A stretch of DNA of 9,943 nt, taken from the NCBI RefSeq assembly GCF_002293435.1, contig NZ_DBDF01000071.1:1-9943 (forward strand). The letters are read 5' to 3'. Of this stretch, positions 1 to 6,247 are shown piece by piece. The notes below the pieces were generated by a model. That model was given only the letters and a program-made list of their open reading frames with translations. It was not told the origin of the DNA and searched no databases. Origin of the DNA: Bacteroides sp. UBA939 (lineage in GTDB: Bacteria; Bacteroidota; Bacteroidia; Bacteroidales; Bacteroidaceae). How positions within the stretch are numbered: position 1 is the stretch's first letter; each line of letters opens with the position of its first letter. The translations under genes and the position numbers were made by a program.

Positions 1-10
1 GGAAAATAAA

Positions 11-48
11 AAGAGATCCGTGTCATCCGCGTTATCTGCGTCTAAAAA
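11..48. repeat. Solitary intergenic repeat unit (ATCCGCG/ATCTGCG type)
   Basis: This stretch contains the pieces TGTCATCCGCG and GCGTTATCTGCG (29-40). The 12-mer GCGTTATCTGCG recurs as the reverse complement inside the left arm of the hairpin at 9140-9216, and TGTCATC recurs in that hairpin's right arm. No partner arm is visible here, so it may be a half element cut by the window edge. It lies downstream of the HhH gene's stop codon and codes for nothing I can see. Its multicopy nature is inferred from the copies inside this window. Confidence 0.55.
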
Positions 49-89
49 ATGATAGTATAAACTAATTATGAACATTGACTTATTTGAAT

Positions 90-1022
90 TCAGTCAAAGC
101 AAACATAGTGGCTGATTCTCTCCAAATCAGTTTCGGTGAACTCCTCATAAAGAGAAAAAGGTTTCAAACCGGTGATTTTACCTTTCTTTCTGCGATATTC
201 TATAAAAGCTTTGGCCTGATAGAAATTGATATAAGGATGAGAACGTAATTGCTCTACATTGCTGCGATTCAAATTAATCCGATGCACTTCTTCCGGATTA
301 ATGCTGAACCAGGCGTGCAATTGTTGAGCGTCAAGGTTGATATCCTTCAGTTGTTCTATCTGATAGAAACCGCCTAAGCGTTGACGGTAACCGGTAATCA
401 AACGGGCGATACCGCTTCCGATGCCCGGAACTTTTTTCAGTTCAGTAGTGTCTGCAAGGTTCAGGTTGATAACAGTGCCTGTTGTGTACTTCATACTTTC
501 CGTACGCGGTGTTTCGGGCGTATATAGCTTCGGAGTATTGTATGCAGTGTCTTCAGGAGTGATATATATATAAGGTGAAAGAAGAGCGTATTGCTCTTCC
601 GTCATTCCATATATCTTCTTGAAGTCTTCGCTTTTCCGGAACTTCCCGCCTTTTAACCGGTATTTCAGGATATTCTTAACCATCCAGGCCGGTAGTCCCA
701 ATTGCCTGAATGTTACTGAATCTGTTGCATTGGGATTGAATGTTTTCAGGATTACAGGAATCTTCTCTTCTTCATATCCGGTAGAAGTATATCTTCTTCT
801 TTGAGGTCGTTCCGTCTCCTTTAAGGAAGCAATAAACTCTTCATATTCCTGCCGGGCTGCTACCTCTGCTATTGTATCAACCTCGGAGGTGCCGTCTTTA
901 TGCTGCCAAACGGATATAATATATCCTGAGAGAAAAATGATACCTATTATGGCTATTAGTATCAGGATACCCAGCTTTTCTCCCCGGGAAAAATAAAAGA
1001 AGTCTTTGAATAGCTTTTGCAT
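90..1022 (-). CDS. Membrane-anchored helix-hairpin-helix (ComEA-like) protein
   Basis: This 310-residue protein has one N-terminal membrane segment (about residues 17-39) preceded by a basic, aromatic stretch, then a charged linker, then three helix-hairpin-helix repeats: about 95-150 (FNPNATDSVTFRQLGL), 185-242 (INLNLADTTELKKVPGIGSG, the most canonical, with the PGIGSG hairpin) and 249-305 (INLNRSNVEQLRSHPYIN). HhH repeats of this kind bind DNA backbone non-specifically, as in the competence protein ComEA, but three tandem repeats on one anchor is the Bacteroidetes arrangement rather than the short ComEA of Gram-positives. The predicted topology puts the repeats on the periplasmic side. A role in DNA uptake is not shown. 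The start ATG lies only 2 nt after the stop of the upstream transporter gene, so the two are probably cotranscribed; I see no strong Shine-Dalgarno. Confidence 0.85.
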   Translation of the reverse strand: MQKLFKDFFYFSRGEKLGILILIAIIGIIFLSGYIISVWQHKDGTSEVDTIAEVAARQEYEEFIASLKETERPQRRRYTSTGYEEEKIPVILKTFNPNATDSVTFRQLGLPAWMVKNILKYRLKGGKFRKSEDFKKIYGMTEEQYALLSPYIYITPEDTAYNTPKLYTPETPRTESMKYTTGTVINLNLADTTELKKVPGIGSGIARLITGYRQRLGGFYQIEQLKDINLDAQQLHAWFSINPEEVHRINLNRSNVEQLRSHPYINFYQAKAFIEYRRKKGKITGLKPFSLYEEFTETDLERISHYVCFD

Positions 1023-1024
1023 TT

Positions 1025-2395
1025 CTACAGTTTCAAGAACCCCAGTTCTTTGATGAAGATAATTGCAATGGCTATCGGAGCTATGAACCTCAAAATAAAT
1101 ACCAGCAATTTGTAGAGCGGTATTTTTAATGTCCCGTTGTTGCTGACTTCTTCCCGGACTATCTTCTTATTTAGATACCAACCGGTGAAGACGGAAATAC
1201 ACAGACCACCTAACGGTAACATAATCTTGGCAGTGACATAGTCGAACAAATCGAATAAGGTCAACCCGAATAAAGTATAATCTTTGCCCACCCCGAGCGA
1301 CAAAGAACATAATATGCCTAAGCAGATGCATCCGCCTGTAACTATACTTGCCGCCCGTTTCCGGCTTAAGCGGAATTCTTCATGCAGATAAGCGGTTACC
1401 ACTTCGTGCATGGAAATGGTAGAAGTAAGCGCGGCAACAGCCAAAAGAACGTAGAACATTACTGAGAGCATGTATGCCAGCAGAGGTATTCCACTGAATG
1501 CCTGTTGAAATACATTGGGCAGTGTAATAAAGACAAGACTGGGGCCCGCATCCGGTTGAATGCCTACGGAGAATGCTGCAGGGAATATAATTAGTCCTGA
1601 CAGTATGGCTACAAATGTATCAATGACACTTACGCTGAAAGCGGTTTTTGTCAGATTCGTGTCTTTTTTGAAGTACGACGCGTATGTGCAGAGGCATCCC
1701 ATTCCCAGGCTTAAAGAGAAAAATGCCTGTCCCATCGCACTAAGGAACACATTGGCATTGACCTTACTCCAATCCGGTTTCAGCAGGAATTCCAAACCGG
1801 CGCCTGAACCGGGTAATGCAATGGAGCAGACTGCCAGTATGATTAACAGGATGAATAACATGGGCATCATGATTTTGGCAGACATTTCGATGCCTTTTTC
1901 CACTCCTTTCACTATAACGAAGTGCGTGGCGAGAAGAAAGAGTATCAACCAGATAACAGGTCGCCAGGAATTGGTGGAGAACGAATTGAAAGTATTGATA
2001 TAGTCGGCGGTGGTTTTTCCGGCAAAGCTATTAGTAACGGCTTCGCTGATAAATTCCAGCGTCCAACCTGCCACAACGGAGTAATAACTTAAAATGAGAA
2101 AGCCTGCCAGTACCCCCATGCGTCCTACCCAACGCCATTGCGTACCAGGCGCGAGCCTCTGATAAGCTCCGGCAGTGTTGGCTTGTGAGTGCCGTCCGAT
2201 GAGGAATTCGGACACCATAATGGGGATTCCTAATACGAATACACATCCTATATAAATAAGGATAAATGCGGCTCCGCCGTGGTTACCTGTCTCATAAGGA
2301 AATCGCCAGATATTACCCAGTCCGACCGCTGAACCTGCCGAAGCAAGGATAATGCCTAATTTACTTCCAAAGTTGGCTCTGTCATTTTTAGTCAT
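1025..2395 (-). CDS. SNF-family sodium-dependent amino acid/neurotransmitter-type symporter
   Basis: This 456-residue protein is a LeuT-fold transporter of the neurotransmitter:sodium symporter family and should import an amino acid or similar amine with Na+ across the inner membrane. TM1 carries the signature AGSAVGLGNIWRFP (20-33). TM6 carries FFSLSLGMGCLCTYASY (225-241), which contains the unwound substrate-binding segment. TM8 carries AALTST (321-326), placing A321, T324 and S325 where LeuT has its Na2 ligands A351, T354 and S355. The length suits the shorter bacterial members with about 11 membrane segments. By eye, D259 falls where LeuT has the Na1 ligand N286, a substitution I recall from the bacterial member MhsT. 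The substrate cannot be read from sequence. The gene starts at an ATG with a 103-nt divergent region behind it, and is followed 2 nt later by the HhH gene. Confidence 0.93.
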   Translation of the reverse strand: MTKNDRANFGSKLGIILASAGSAVGLGNIWRFPYETGNHGGAAFILIYIGCVFVLGIPIMVSEFLIGRHSQANTAGAYQRLAPGTQWRWVGRMGVLAGFLILSYYSVVAGWTLEFISEAVTNSFAGKTTADYINTFNSFSTNSWRPVIWLILFLLATHFVIVKGVEKGIEMSAKIMMPMLFILLIILAVCSIALPGSGAGLEFLLKPDWSKVNANVFLSAMGQAFFSLSLGMGCLCTYASYFKKDTNLTKTAFSVSVIDTFVAILSGLIIFPAAFSVGIQPDAGPSLVFITLPNVFQQAFSGIPLLAYMLSVMFYVLLAVAALTSTISMHEVVTAYLHEEFRLSRKRAASIVTGGCICLGILCSLSLGVGKDYTLFGLTLFDLFDYVTAKIMLPLGGLCISVFTGWYLNKKIVREEVSNNGTLKIPLYKLLVFILRFIAPIAIAIIFIKELGFLKL

Positions 2396-2440
2396 AAAAG
2401 GTAGATATTTCTTTCATCTTGTTATTATTCCATGTCGGAA

Positions 2441-2472
2441 TGTGCAAATATAGAAAATGTTCTGTACTTTTG
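2441..2472 (+). promoter_or_regulatory. Probable promoter of the VanZ-like gene
   Basis: A Bacteroidetes-type -7 box, TACTTTTG (2465-2472), fits TAnnTTTG. A partial -33 box, TGTG (2441-2444), lies exactly 20 nt upstream. Transcription should start near 2479, giving a leader of about 20 nt before the ATG at 2499. The -33 box matches only 3 of 4 bases. Confidence 0.6.
2445..2452 (-). promoter_or_regulatory. -7 box for the SNF transporter/HhH operon
   Basis: On the minus strand this reads TATATTTG, a full match to TAnnTTTG. It ends 50 nt from the transporter ATG. No good TTTG lies 19-21 nt upstream (a TTTG sits at 24 nt), so the -33 element is weak or atypical. The box lies inside the spacer of the divergent VanZ-like promoter, so the two promoters overlap physically. 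Confidence 0.5.
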
Positions 2473-2498
2473 CCTGCAAATCGTTTATAAATTGAACT

Positions 2499-2900
2499 AT
2501 GCTATACTATATTAAGAAATATCCGGTATCGTTATTGATAATACTGACGGTGATTTATTTATCATTCTTTAAACCGCCTTCAACTGATCTGAACGATATT
2601 CCGAATATTGATAAGATTGCACACCTTTGTATGTATTTAGGCCTGTCTGGTATGTTGTGGCTGGAGTTTCTTCGGGCACACCGGAGAAATGATTCTCCCT
2701 TATGGCATGCATGGGTGGGAGCCTTTGTATGTCCTGTACTCTTCAGCGGTATAGTGGAATTGTTGCAACAATATTGCACAAGTTACCGCGGCGGCGACTG
2801 GTGGGACTTCACTGCAAATACAGCGGGAGCGCTTATTGCTTCGTTGACAAGTTACTATGTATTGCGTCCGTGGATGCGGAAGAGGAGTGATTATAAATAA
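2499..2900 (+). CDS. VanZ-like family small membrane protein
   Basis: This 133-residue protein has about four membrane helices (roughly 9-24, 38-58, 70-90 and 104-122). It carries the polar residues that mark the VanZ-like family: DKIAH (38-42), ELLQQ (87-91) and RGGDWWDFTAN (97-107). The family is named after VanZ of teicoplanin resistance, but most members, including stand-alone ones in Bacteroidetes, have no established function and this should not be read as a resistance gene. The start ATG follows a good -7 box by 27 nt. The gene converges with murF and the two coding regions overlap by 10 bp at their 3' ends, leaving no room for an intergenic terminator. Confidence 0.88.
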   Translation: MLYYIKKYPVSLLIILTVIYLSFFKPPSTDLNDIPNIDKIAHLCMYLGLSGMLWLEFLRAHRRNDSPLWHAWVGAFVCPVLFSGIVELLQQYCTSYRGGDWWDFTANTAGALIASLTSYYVLRPWMRKRSDYK

Positions 2901-4189
2901 TCAACCACCGTATTCAGTTTAATCCCATTTGAGCCTTTGATAAGAATGGTTTTTCCGTGAGGCTTGTTTTGCTTCAGGGCGTCAATGACTGCCGCAGCAT
3001 CCGGATAAACCGGGAAGTTATGTTTTGCTGCAGCAAACAGGTTGCCTACCAGCATTACATCTTTAAATCCATATTCCGCAAGGAGATTTGCAATCCTCTG
3101 ATGTTCTTCCGGCCCGTCTTTTCCTAACTCTCTCATATCTCCCAGTATCAGCATCTTGTTTTCAACCTTCATAGTACGGAAGTTGGACAGCGAAGCCTGC
3201 ATACTGGTGGGGTTGGCATTGTACGCATCAATAATCAGCGTATTGTCTGCGGTCTGTTTTAGCTGTGAACGATTGTTTTGTGGGGTATATTCTGCTAAAG
3301 CGGCATCTATTTTAGCCGGTTCTACATCAAAGAAACGGCCGGTGGTAACAGCAGCCAGCGCATTCGGGAGGTTATATTCGCCGATAAGTTGCGTCTGTAC
3401 GTTGTGGCGTTCGCCGTCCTTGCCCGCTTTCCATTCAAAGGCCAGATAAGGGGAATTACCCGTCACATGTCCGTTGACATATAATCCGTCTTCGCTTCCG
3501 TAGGAAATCAGATTCAATCCTCCGGCAATCTCTTTCAGGTATGCATTGTCATGATGAATGAAGACTGTGGAATTTTTATGTTCGCGCAGGTAATCGTACA
3601 GCTCTCCTTTGGTCTTGATAACTCCTTCGAAAGAACTGAAGCCTTCTAAGTGCGCCTTGCCTACATTGGTAATGATACCGAAATTCGGTTCGGCTATGTC
3701 TACCAGTTCTTTGATGTCTCCGGGATGACTGGCACCCATCTCTATAATGCCTAATTCGTGTTCGGGCTTCAGGCGCAATAAGGTAAGAGGTACGCCAATA
3801 TGGTTGTTCAGGTTACCTTGTGTGTAGAGCAAATTATACGACCGGGAAAGTACGGCGGCCATCAGTTCCTTGGTCGTTGTTTTTCCGTTGGTACCTGTGA
3901 TTCCGATGATGCGTGTGCCTAACTGCCGGCGGTGGTAGTTGGCAAGTTGTTGTAACGTGCGCAGACAATTGTCTGTTAATAGATAGCGTGTATCTCCTGA
4001 CGGGATGTATTCTGCTTCATCTACCACAGCATAAGCGCTTCCCGATTCCAATGCTTTGGCGGCAAAGGCGTTTCCATTGAAAGTATCACCTTTCAGGGCG
4101 ATAAATAAAGAACCTTCGGGACAGTTGCGGCTATCGGTAGTCACTCCGGTGCATTCCTGGAACACCCGGTAAAGAGCATTTATATCCAT
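2891..4189 (-). CDS. murF: UDP-N-acetylmuramoyl-tripeptide--D-alanyl-D-alanine ligase MurF
   Basis: MurF adds D-Ala-D-Ala to UDP-MurNAc-tripeptide with ATP in the cytoplasm, completing the UDP-MurNAc-pentapeptide precursor of peptidoglycan. The 432 residues show the Mur ligase order. The N-terminal substrate domain has TTDSRNCPEGSLFIAL (17-32). The ATPase core has the P-loop GTNGKTT (99-105), EMGASHPGDI (150-159) and KTKGEL (192-197), the expected site of the carbamylated lysine. GEYNLPNALAA (270-280) leads into the C-terminal domain with DAYNANP (321-327), LGDMRELG (349-356) and IKGSNG (417-422). The length is normal for the family. The gene stands alone, away from a division/cell-wall cluster in this window, and is transcribed divergently from folP. 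Its last 10 bp overlap the VanZ-like gene on the other strand. Confidence 0.97.
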   Translation of the reverse strand: MDINALYRVFQECTGVTTDSRNCPEGSLFIALKGDTFNGNAFAAKALESGSAYAVVDEAEYIPSGDTRYLLTDNCLRTLQQLANYHRRQLGTRIIGITGTNGKTTTKELMAAVLSRSYNLLYTQGNLNNHIGVPLTLLRLKPEHELGIIEMGASHPGDIKELVDIAEPNFGIITNVGKAHLEGFSSFEGVIKTKGELYDYLREHKNSTVFIHHDNAYLKEIAGGLNLISYGSEDGLYVNGHVTGNSPYLAFEWKAGKDGERHNVQTQLIGEYNLPNALAAVTTGRFFDVEPAKIDAALAEYTPQNNRSQLKQTADNTLIIDAYNANPTSMQASLSNFRTMKVENKMLILGDMRELGKDGPEEHQRIANLLAEYGFKDVMLVGNLFAAAKHNFPVYPDAAAVIDALKQNKPHGKTILIKGSNGIKLNTVVDYL

Positions 4190-4234
4190 ACTTAACTTCT
4201 GCTTTAAGATATTGTTTTTCTGTTTTCTAAAAAC

Positions 4235-4266
4235 ATTGCAAACTTACATTAAATTGTTTACATTTG
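4235..4266 (+). promoter_or_regulatory. Probable promoter of folP-cdaA
   Basis: The -7 box is TACATTTG (4259-4266), a full TAnnTTTG match. ATTG (4235-4238) lies exactly 20 nt upstream as the -33 box (3 of 4 bases). Transcription would start near 4273, about 21 nt before the ATG at 4294. This rules against an upstream TTG start at 4264, which lies inside the box. Confidence 0.65.
4239..4246 (-). promoter_or_regulatory. -7 box for murF
   Basis: On the minus strand this reads TAAGTTTG, a full match to TAnnTTTG, ending 50 nt from the murF ATG. The -33 position (4267-4270, minus strand CCTG) is a poor match. The box is nested in the spacer of the divergent folP promoter. Confidence 0.5.
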
Positions 4267-4293
4267 CAGGATAGAAATGAAAAAGAAACATTC

Positions 4294-5160
4294 ATGGAAG
4301 CATTATCCCCTAAATATATCAATGTCAACGGTTCTTTGTTCGACCTTTCCACTCCCCGCATCATGGGGATTCTGAATGTAACCCCCGACTCTTTTTATTC
4401 CGGTTCGCGTATGCAAACCGAGGCTGAGATAACCGGCCGGATACACCGGATATTGGACGAAGGCGCTGATATGATAGATATCGGTGCATATTCCTCCCGC
4501 CCGAACGCGGAGCATGTTTCTTCGCATGGAGAGATGGAACGTTTACGTGTAGGATTGGAATTATTGCGTAAGATACATCCTGAAGCAATCGTCTCAGTCG
4601 ATACTTTCCGCGCCGACGTTGCACGGATGTGTGTGGAAGAGTATGGAGTGGCGATTATCAATGATATAGCTGCCGGTGAAATGGATGCGGATATGTTTCG
4701 TACGGTTGCCGAACTGAATGTACCTTATATTATGATGCACATGCAGGGAACCCCGCAGAGCATGCAACAGCATCCGCATTATGATAATCTGCTGAAAGAG
4801 GTTTTTATGTATTTCGCCCTTAAAGTACAACAGTTGCGCAACCTCGGAGTGAAGGACATTATCCTTGACCCCGGTTTCGGATTCGGAAAAACCATAGAAC
4901 ATAACTATGAACTTCTGGCGCATTTGGAAGAGTTTCGTATTTTCGAACTGCCTTTGTTGGTGGGCGTTTCCCGTAAATCAATGATTTACCGTTTATTGGG
5001 AAATACACCTCATGAAGCATTGAACGGAACAACGGCGCTTAATACCATCAGTTTGATGAAAGGTGCTGATATCCTCCGGGTACATGATATCCGTGAAGCG
5101 GTGGAAACCGTGAAGCTTGTAGAGGCTATGCGGAGTAATACTAATAAGGTGATAGAATGA
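4294..5160 (+). CDS. folP: Dihydropteroate synthase FolP
   Basis: FolP condenses p-aminobenzoate with 6-hydroxymethyl-dihydropterin diphosphate to give dihydropteroate in folate synthesis, and is the sulfonamide target. The TIM-barrel motifs are present in order (288-residue numbering): NVTPDSF (28-34), DIGAYSSRP (62-70), SVDT (101-104), IND (122-124), DPGFGFGKT (192-200), SRKS (226-229) and RVHD (262-265). DIGAYSSRP replaces the DIGGESTRP of proteobacteria, as is usual in Bacteroidetes. The frame is open back to a TTG at 4264, but that codon lies within the predicted -7 box, so the ATG at 4294 is preferred; it begins MEALSPKYIN and gives a normal length. cdaA follows after 60 nt with no promoter I can recognise between them, so the two are probably one transcript. 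Confidence 0.96.
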   Translation: MEALSPKYINVNGSLFDLSTPRIMGILNVTPDSFYSGSRMQTEAEITGRIHRILDEGADMIDIGAYSSRPNAEHVSSHGEMERLRVGLELLRKIHPEAIVSVDTFRADVARMCVEEYGVAIINDIAAGEMDADMFRTVAELNVPYIMMHMQGTPQSMQQHPHYDNLLKEVFMYFALKVQQLRNLGVKDIILDPGFGFGKTIEHNYELLAHLEEFRIFELPLLVGVSRKSMIYRLLGNTPHEALNGTTALNTISLMKGADILRVHDIREAVETVKLVEAMRSNTNKVIE

Positions 5161-5220
5161 TAAGGAAAGCCGCTTCATTCGTTAAATCATATAATTATAA
5201 ACCATAAATCCTAAGATAAC

Positions 5221-5988
5221 GTGTTTTTCTTTGAAGTAGGTATAAAAGATGTTATTGATGTCCTGTTGGTTGCTTTCTTGCTTTACTATACATACAAGCT
5301 AATGAAAGCGTCCGGTTCCATTAATGTGTTTACGGGTATCCTTATATTCATATTGATATGGCTGGTGGTGTCGCAGGTGTTGGAGATGAAGTTACTTGGT
5401 TCCATCTTTGACAAGTTGGTAAGTGTGGGAGTTCTTGCGCTTATCATTCTTTTCCAGGATGAGATAAGGCGTTTCCTGCTGACGCTTGGTTCGCACCGGC
5501 ATGCCAGCGCATTGGTACGCTTTTTTACCGGGAATAAACAAGAGAGCATCAAGCATGATGAAATAATGCCGATTGTTATGGCGTGTATCAGCATGGGTAA
5601 ACGGAAGATGGGGGCGCTGATTGTTATTGAGCATAATCTGCCTTTGGACGAAGTGGTGCGTACGGGTGAAATGATTAATGCGGATATTAATCAACGTCTG
5701 ATAGAGAATATCTTCTTTAAAAACAGTCCGTTGCACGACGGGGCGATGGTTATTAGCAAGGGGCGTATAAAAGCGGTCGGTTGTATCTTGCCTGTATCCC
5801 ATAATTTGGATATACCGAAGGAATTGGGTTTACGTCACCGGGCGGCAATGGGTATTTCACAGGGATCTGATGCACATGCCATTATTGTGTCCGAAGAAAC
5901 CGGCTCTATTTCTGTTGCTTATGAAGGGCAATTCTACCTGCGTTTGAATGCGGAAGAGTTGGAAAGCCTGTTGACGAAAAAAAGTTAG
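5221..5988 (+). CDS. cdaA: Membrane diadenylate cyclase CdaA (DAC domain)
   Basis: CdaA makes cyclic di-AMP from two ATP. The 255 residues contain three N-terminal membrane helices (about 10-27, 33-50 and 62-79) and then the cytoplasmic DAC domain with both active-site motifs, DGA (173-175, in SPLHDGAMVI) and RHR (205-207, in LGLRHRAAMG). GALIVIE (131-137) and SEETG (224-228) also fit the fold. The start is a GTG: an in-frame TAA at 5212-5214 bars any earlier start, and MFFFEVGIKD matches the usual N-terminus of this family. Unlike Firmicutes, no cdaR or glmM follows; the partner here is folP upstream. No promoter is evident in the 60-nt gap, so expression probably depends on the folP promoter. 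A large inverted repeat begins 38 nt after the stop and may end the transcript. Confidence 0.95.
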   Translation: MFFFEVGIKDVIDVLLVAFLLYYTYKLMKASGSINVFTGILIFILIWLVVSQVLEMKLLGSIFDKLVSVGVLALIILFQDEIRRFLLTLGSHRHASALVRFFTGNKQESIKHDEIMPIVMACISMGKRKMGALIVIEHNLPLDEVVRTGEMINADINQRLIENIFFKNSPLHDGAMVISKGRIKAVGCILPVSHNLDIPKELGLRHRAAMGISQGSDAHAIIVSEETGSISVAYEGQFYLRLNAEELESLLTKKS

Positions 5989-6026
5989 CTCCGTATGTGA
6001 CAAATTAAAGATAAATAACGTCTTAT

Positions 6027-6195
6027 ATAAATGAGAGTTTAGCGAATGCTTGAACACAGAGACACAGAGGCACAGCGTTTTTTCTCTCTGCGACGTAGTC
6101 GCCCTCTCTGTGTACTCTTTCAGGTTCTCTTCTTAAAAGAAAGATAAAACTCTGTGTCTCTGTGACTCTGTGCTCAAGCATAAATTCTCATTCAT
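6027..6195. repeat. Large imperfect inverted repeat with CACAGAG-type arms
   Basis: The left arm (6027-6075) begins ATAAATGAGAGTTTAGCG and runs through TGCTTGAACACAGAGACAC. The right arm (6150-6195) is its imperfect complement, reading on the minus strand ATGAATGAGAATTTA, then TGCTTGAGCACAGAGTCAC. The arms are about 45 nt long with a few mismatches and a small gap. The roughly 75-nt centre holds a perfect small palindrome, GCGAC-GTA-GTCGC (6090-6102), flanked by the direct repeat CTCTCTG (6084-6090 and 6104-6110), and the module TTCTCTTCTTA (6125-6135). The element fills most of the 259-nt gap between cdaA and tldD. It could fold in RNA and act as a terminator for folP-cdaA, but it lacks the compact GC stem plus U-tract form. 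No ORF or transposase is present. I see no confident TAnnTTTG promoter between it and tldD. Confidence 0.8.
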
Positions 6196-6247
6196 ACTAT
6201 AAGATAATTAAAGATGAGTACTTCGTATTATTAATTAATATAACAAA

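Noticed and set aside
1560..2003. 147-residue open frame antisense to the SNF transporter
   Set aside because: It is covered by the transporter coding sequence, whose motifs are unambiguous, and its protein has no recognisable features.
2499..2900. Glycopeptide (teicoplanin) resistance gene vanZ
   Set aside because: Only the general VanZ-like family residues are present and there are no other van genes; family membership does not imply resistance.
4264..4293. N-terminal extension of FolP from a TTG start
   Set aside because: It lies in the predicted -7 box and before the likely transcription start, and family length is met from the ATG at 4294.
6027..6195. CRISPR array, because of repeated CACAGAG-like units
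   Set aside because: The units are short, irregular and arranged as inverted arms; there are no spacers of constant length and no cas genes.
6196..6247. Promoter directly in front of tldD
   Set aside because: I found no TAnnTTTG box; TACTTCG near 6220 fits too poorly to report. The true start of transcription for tldD remains unknown.
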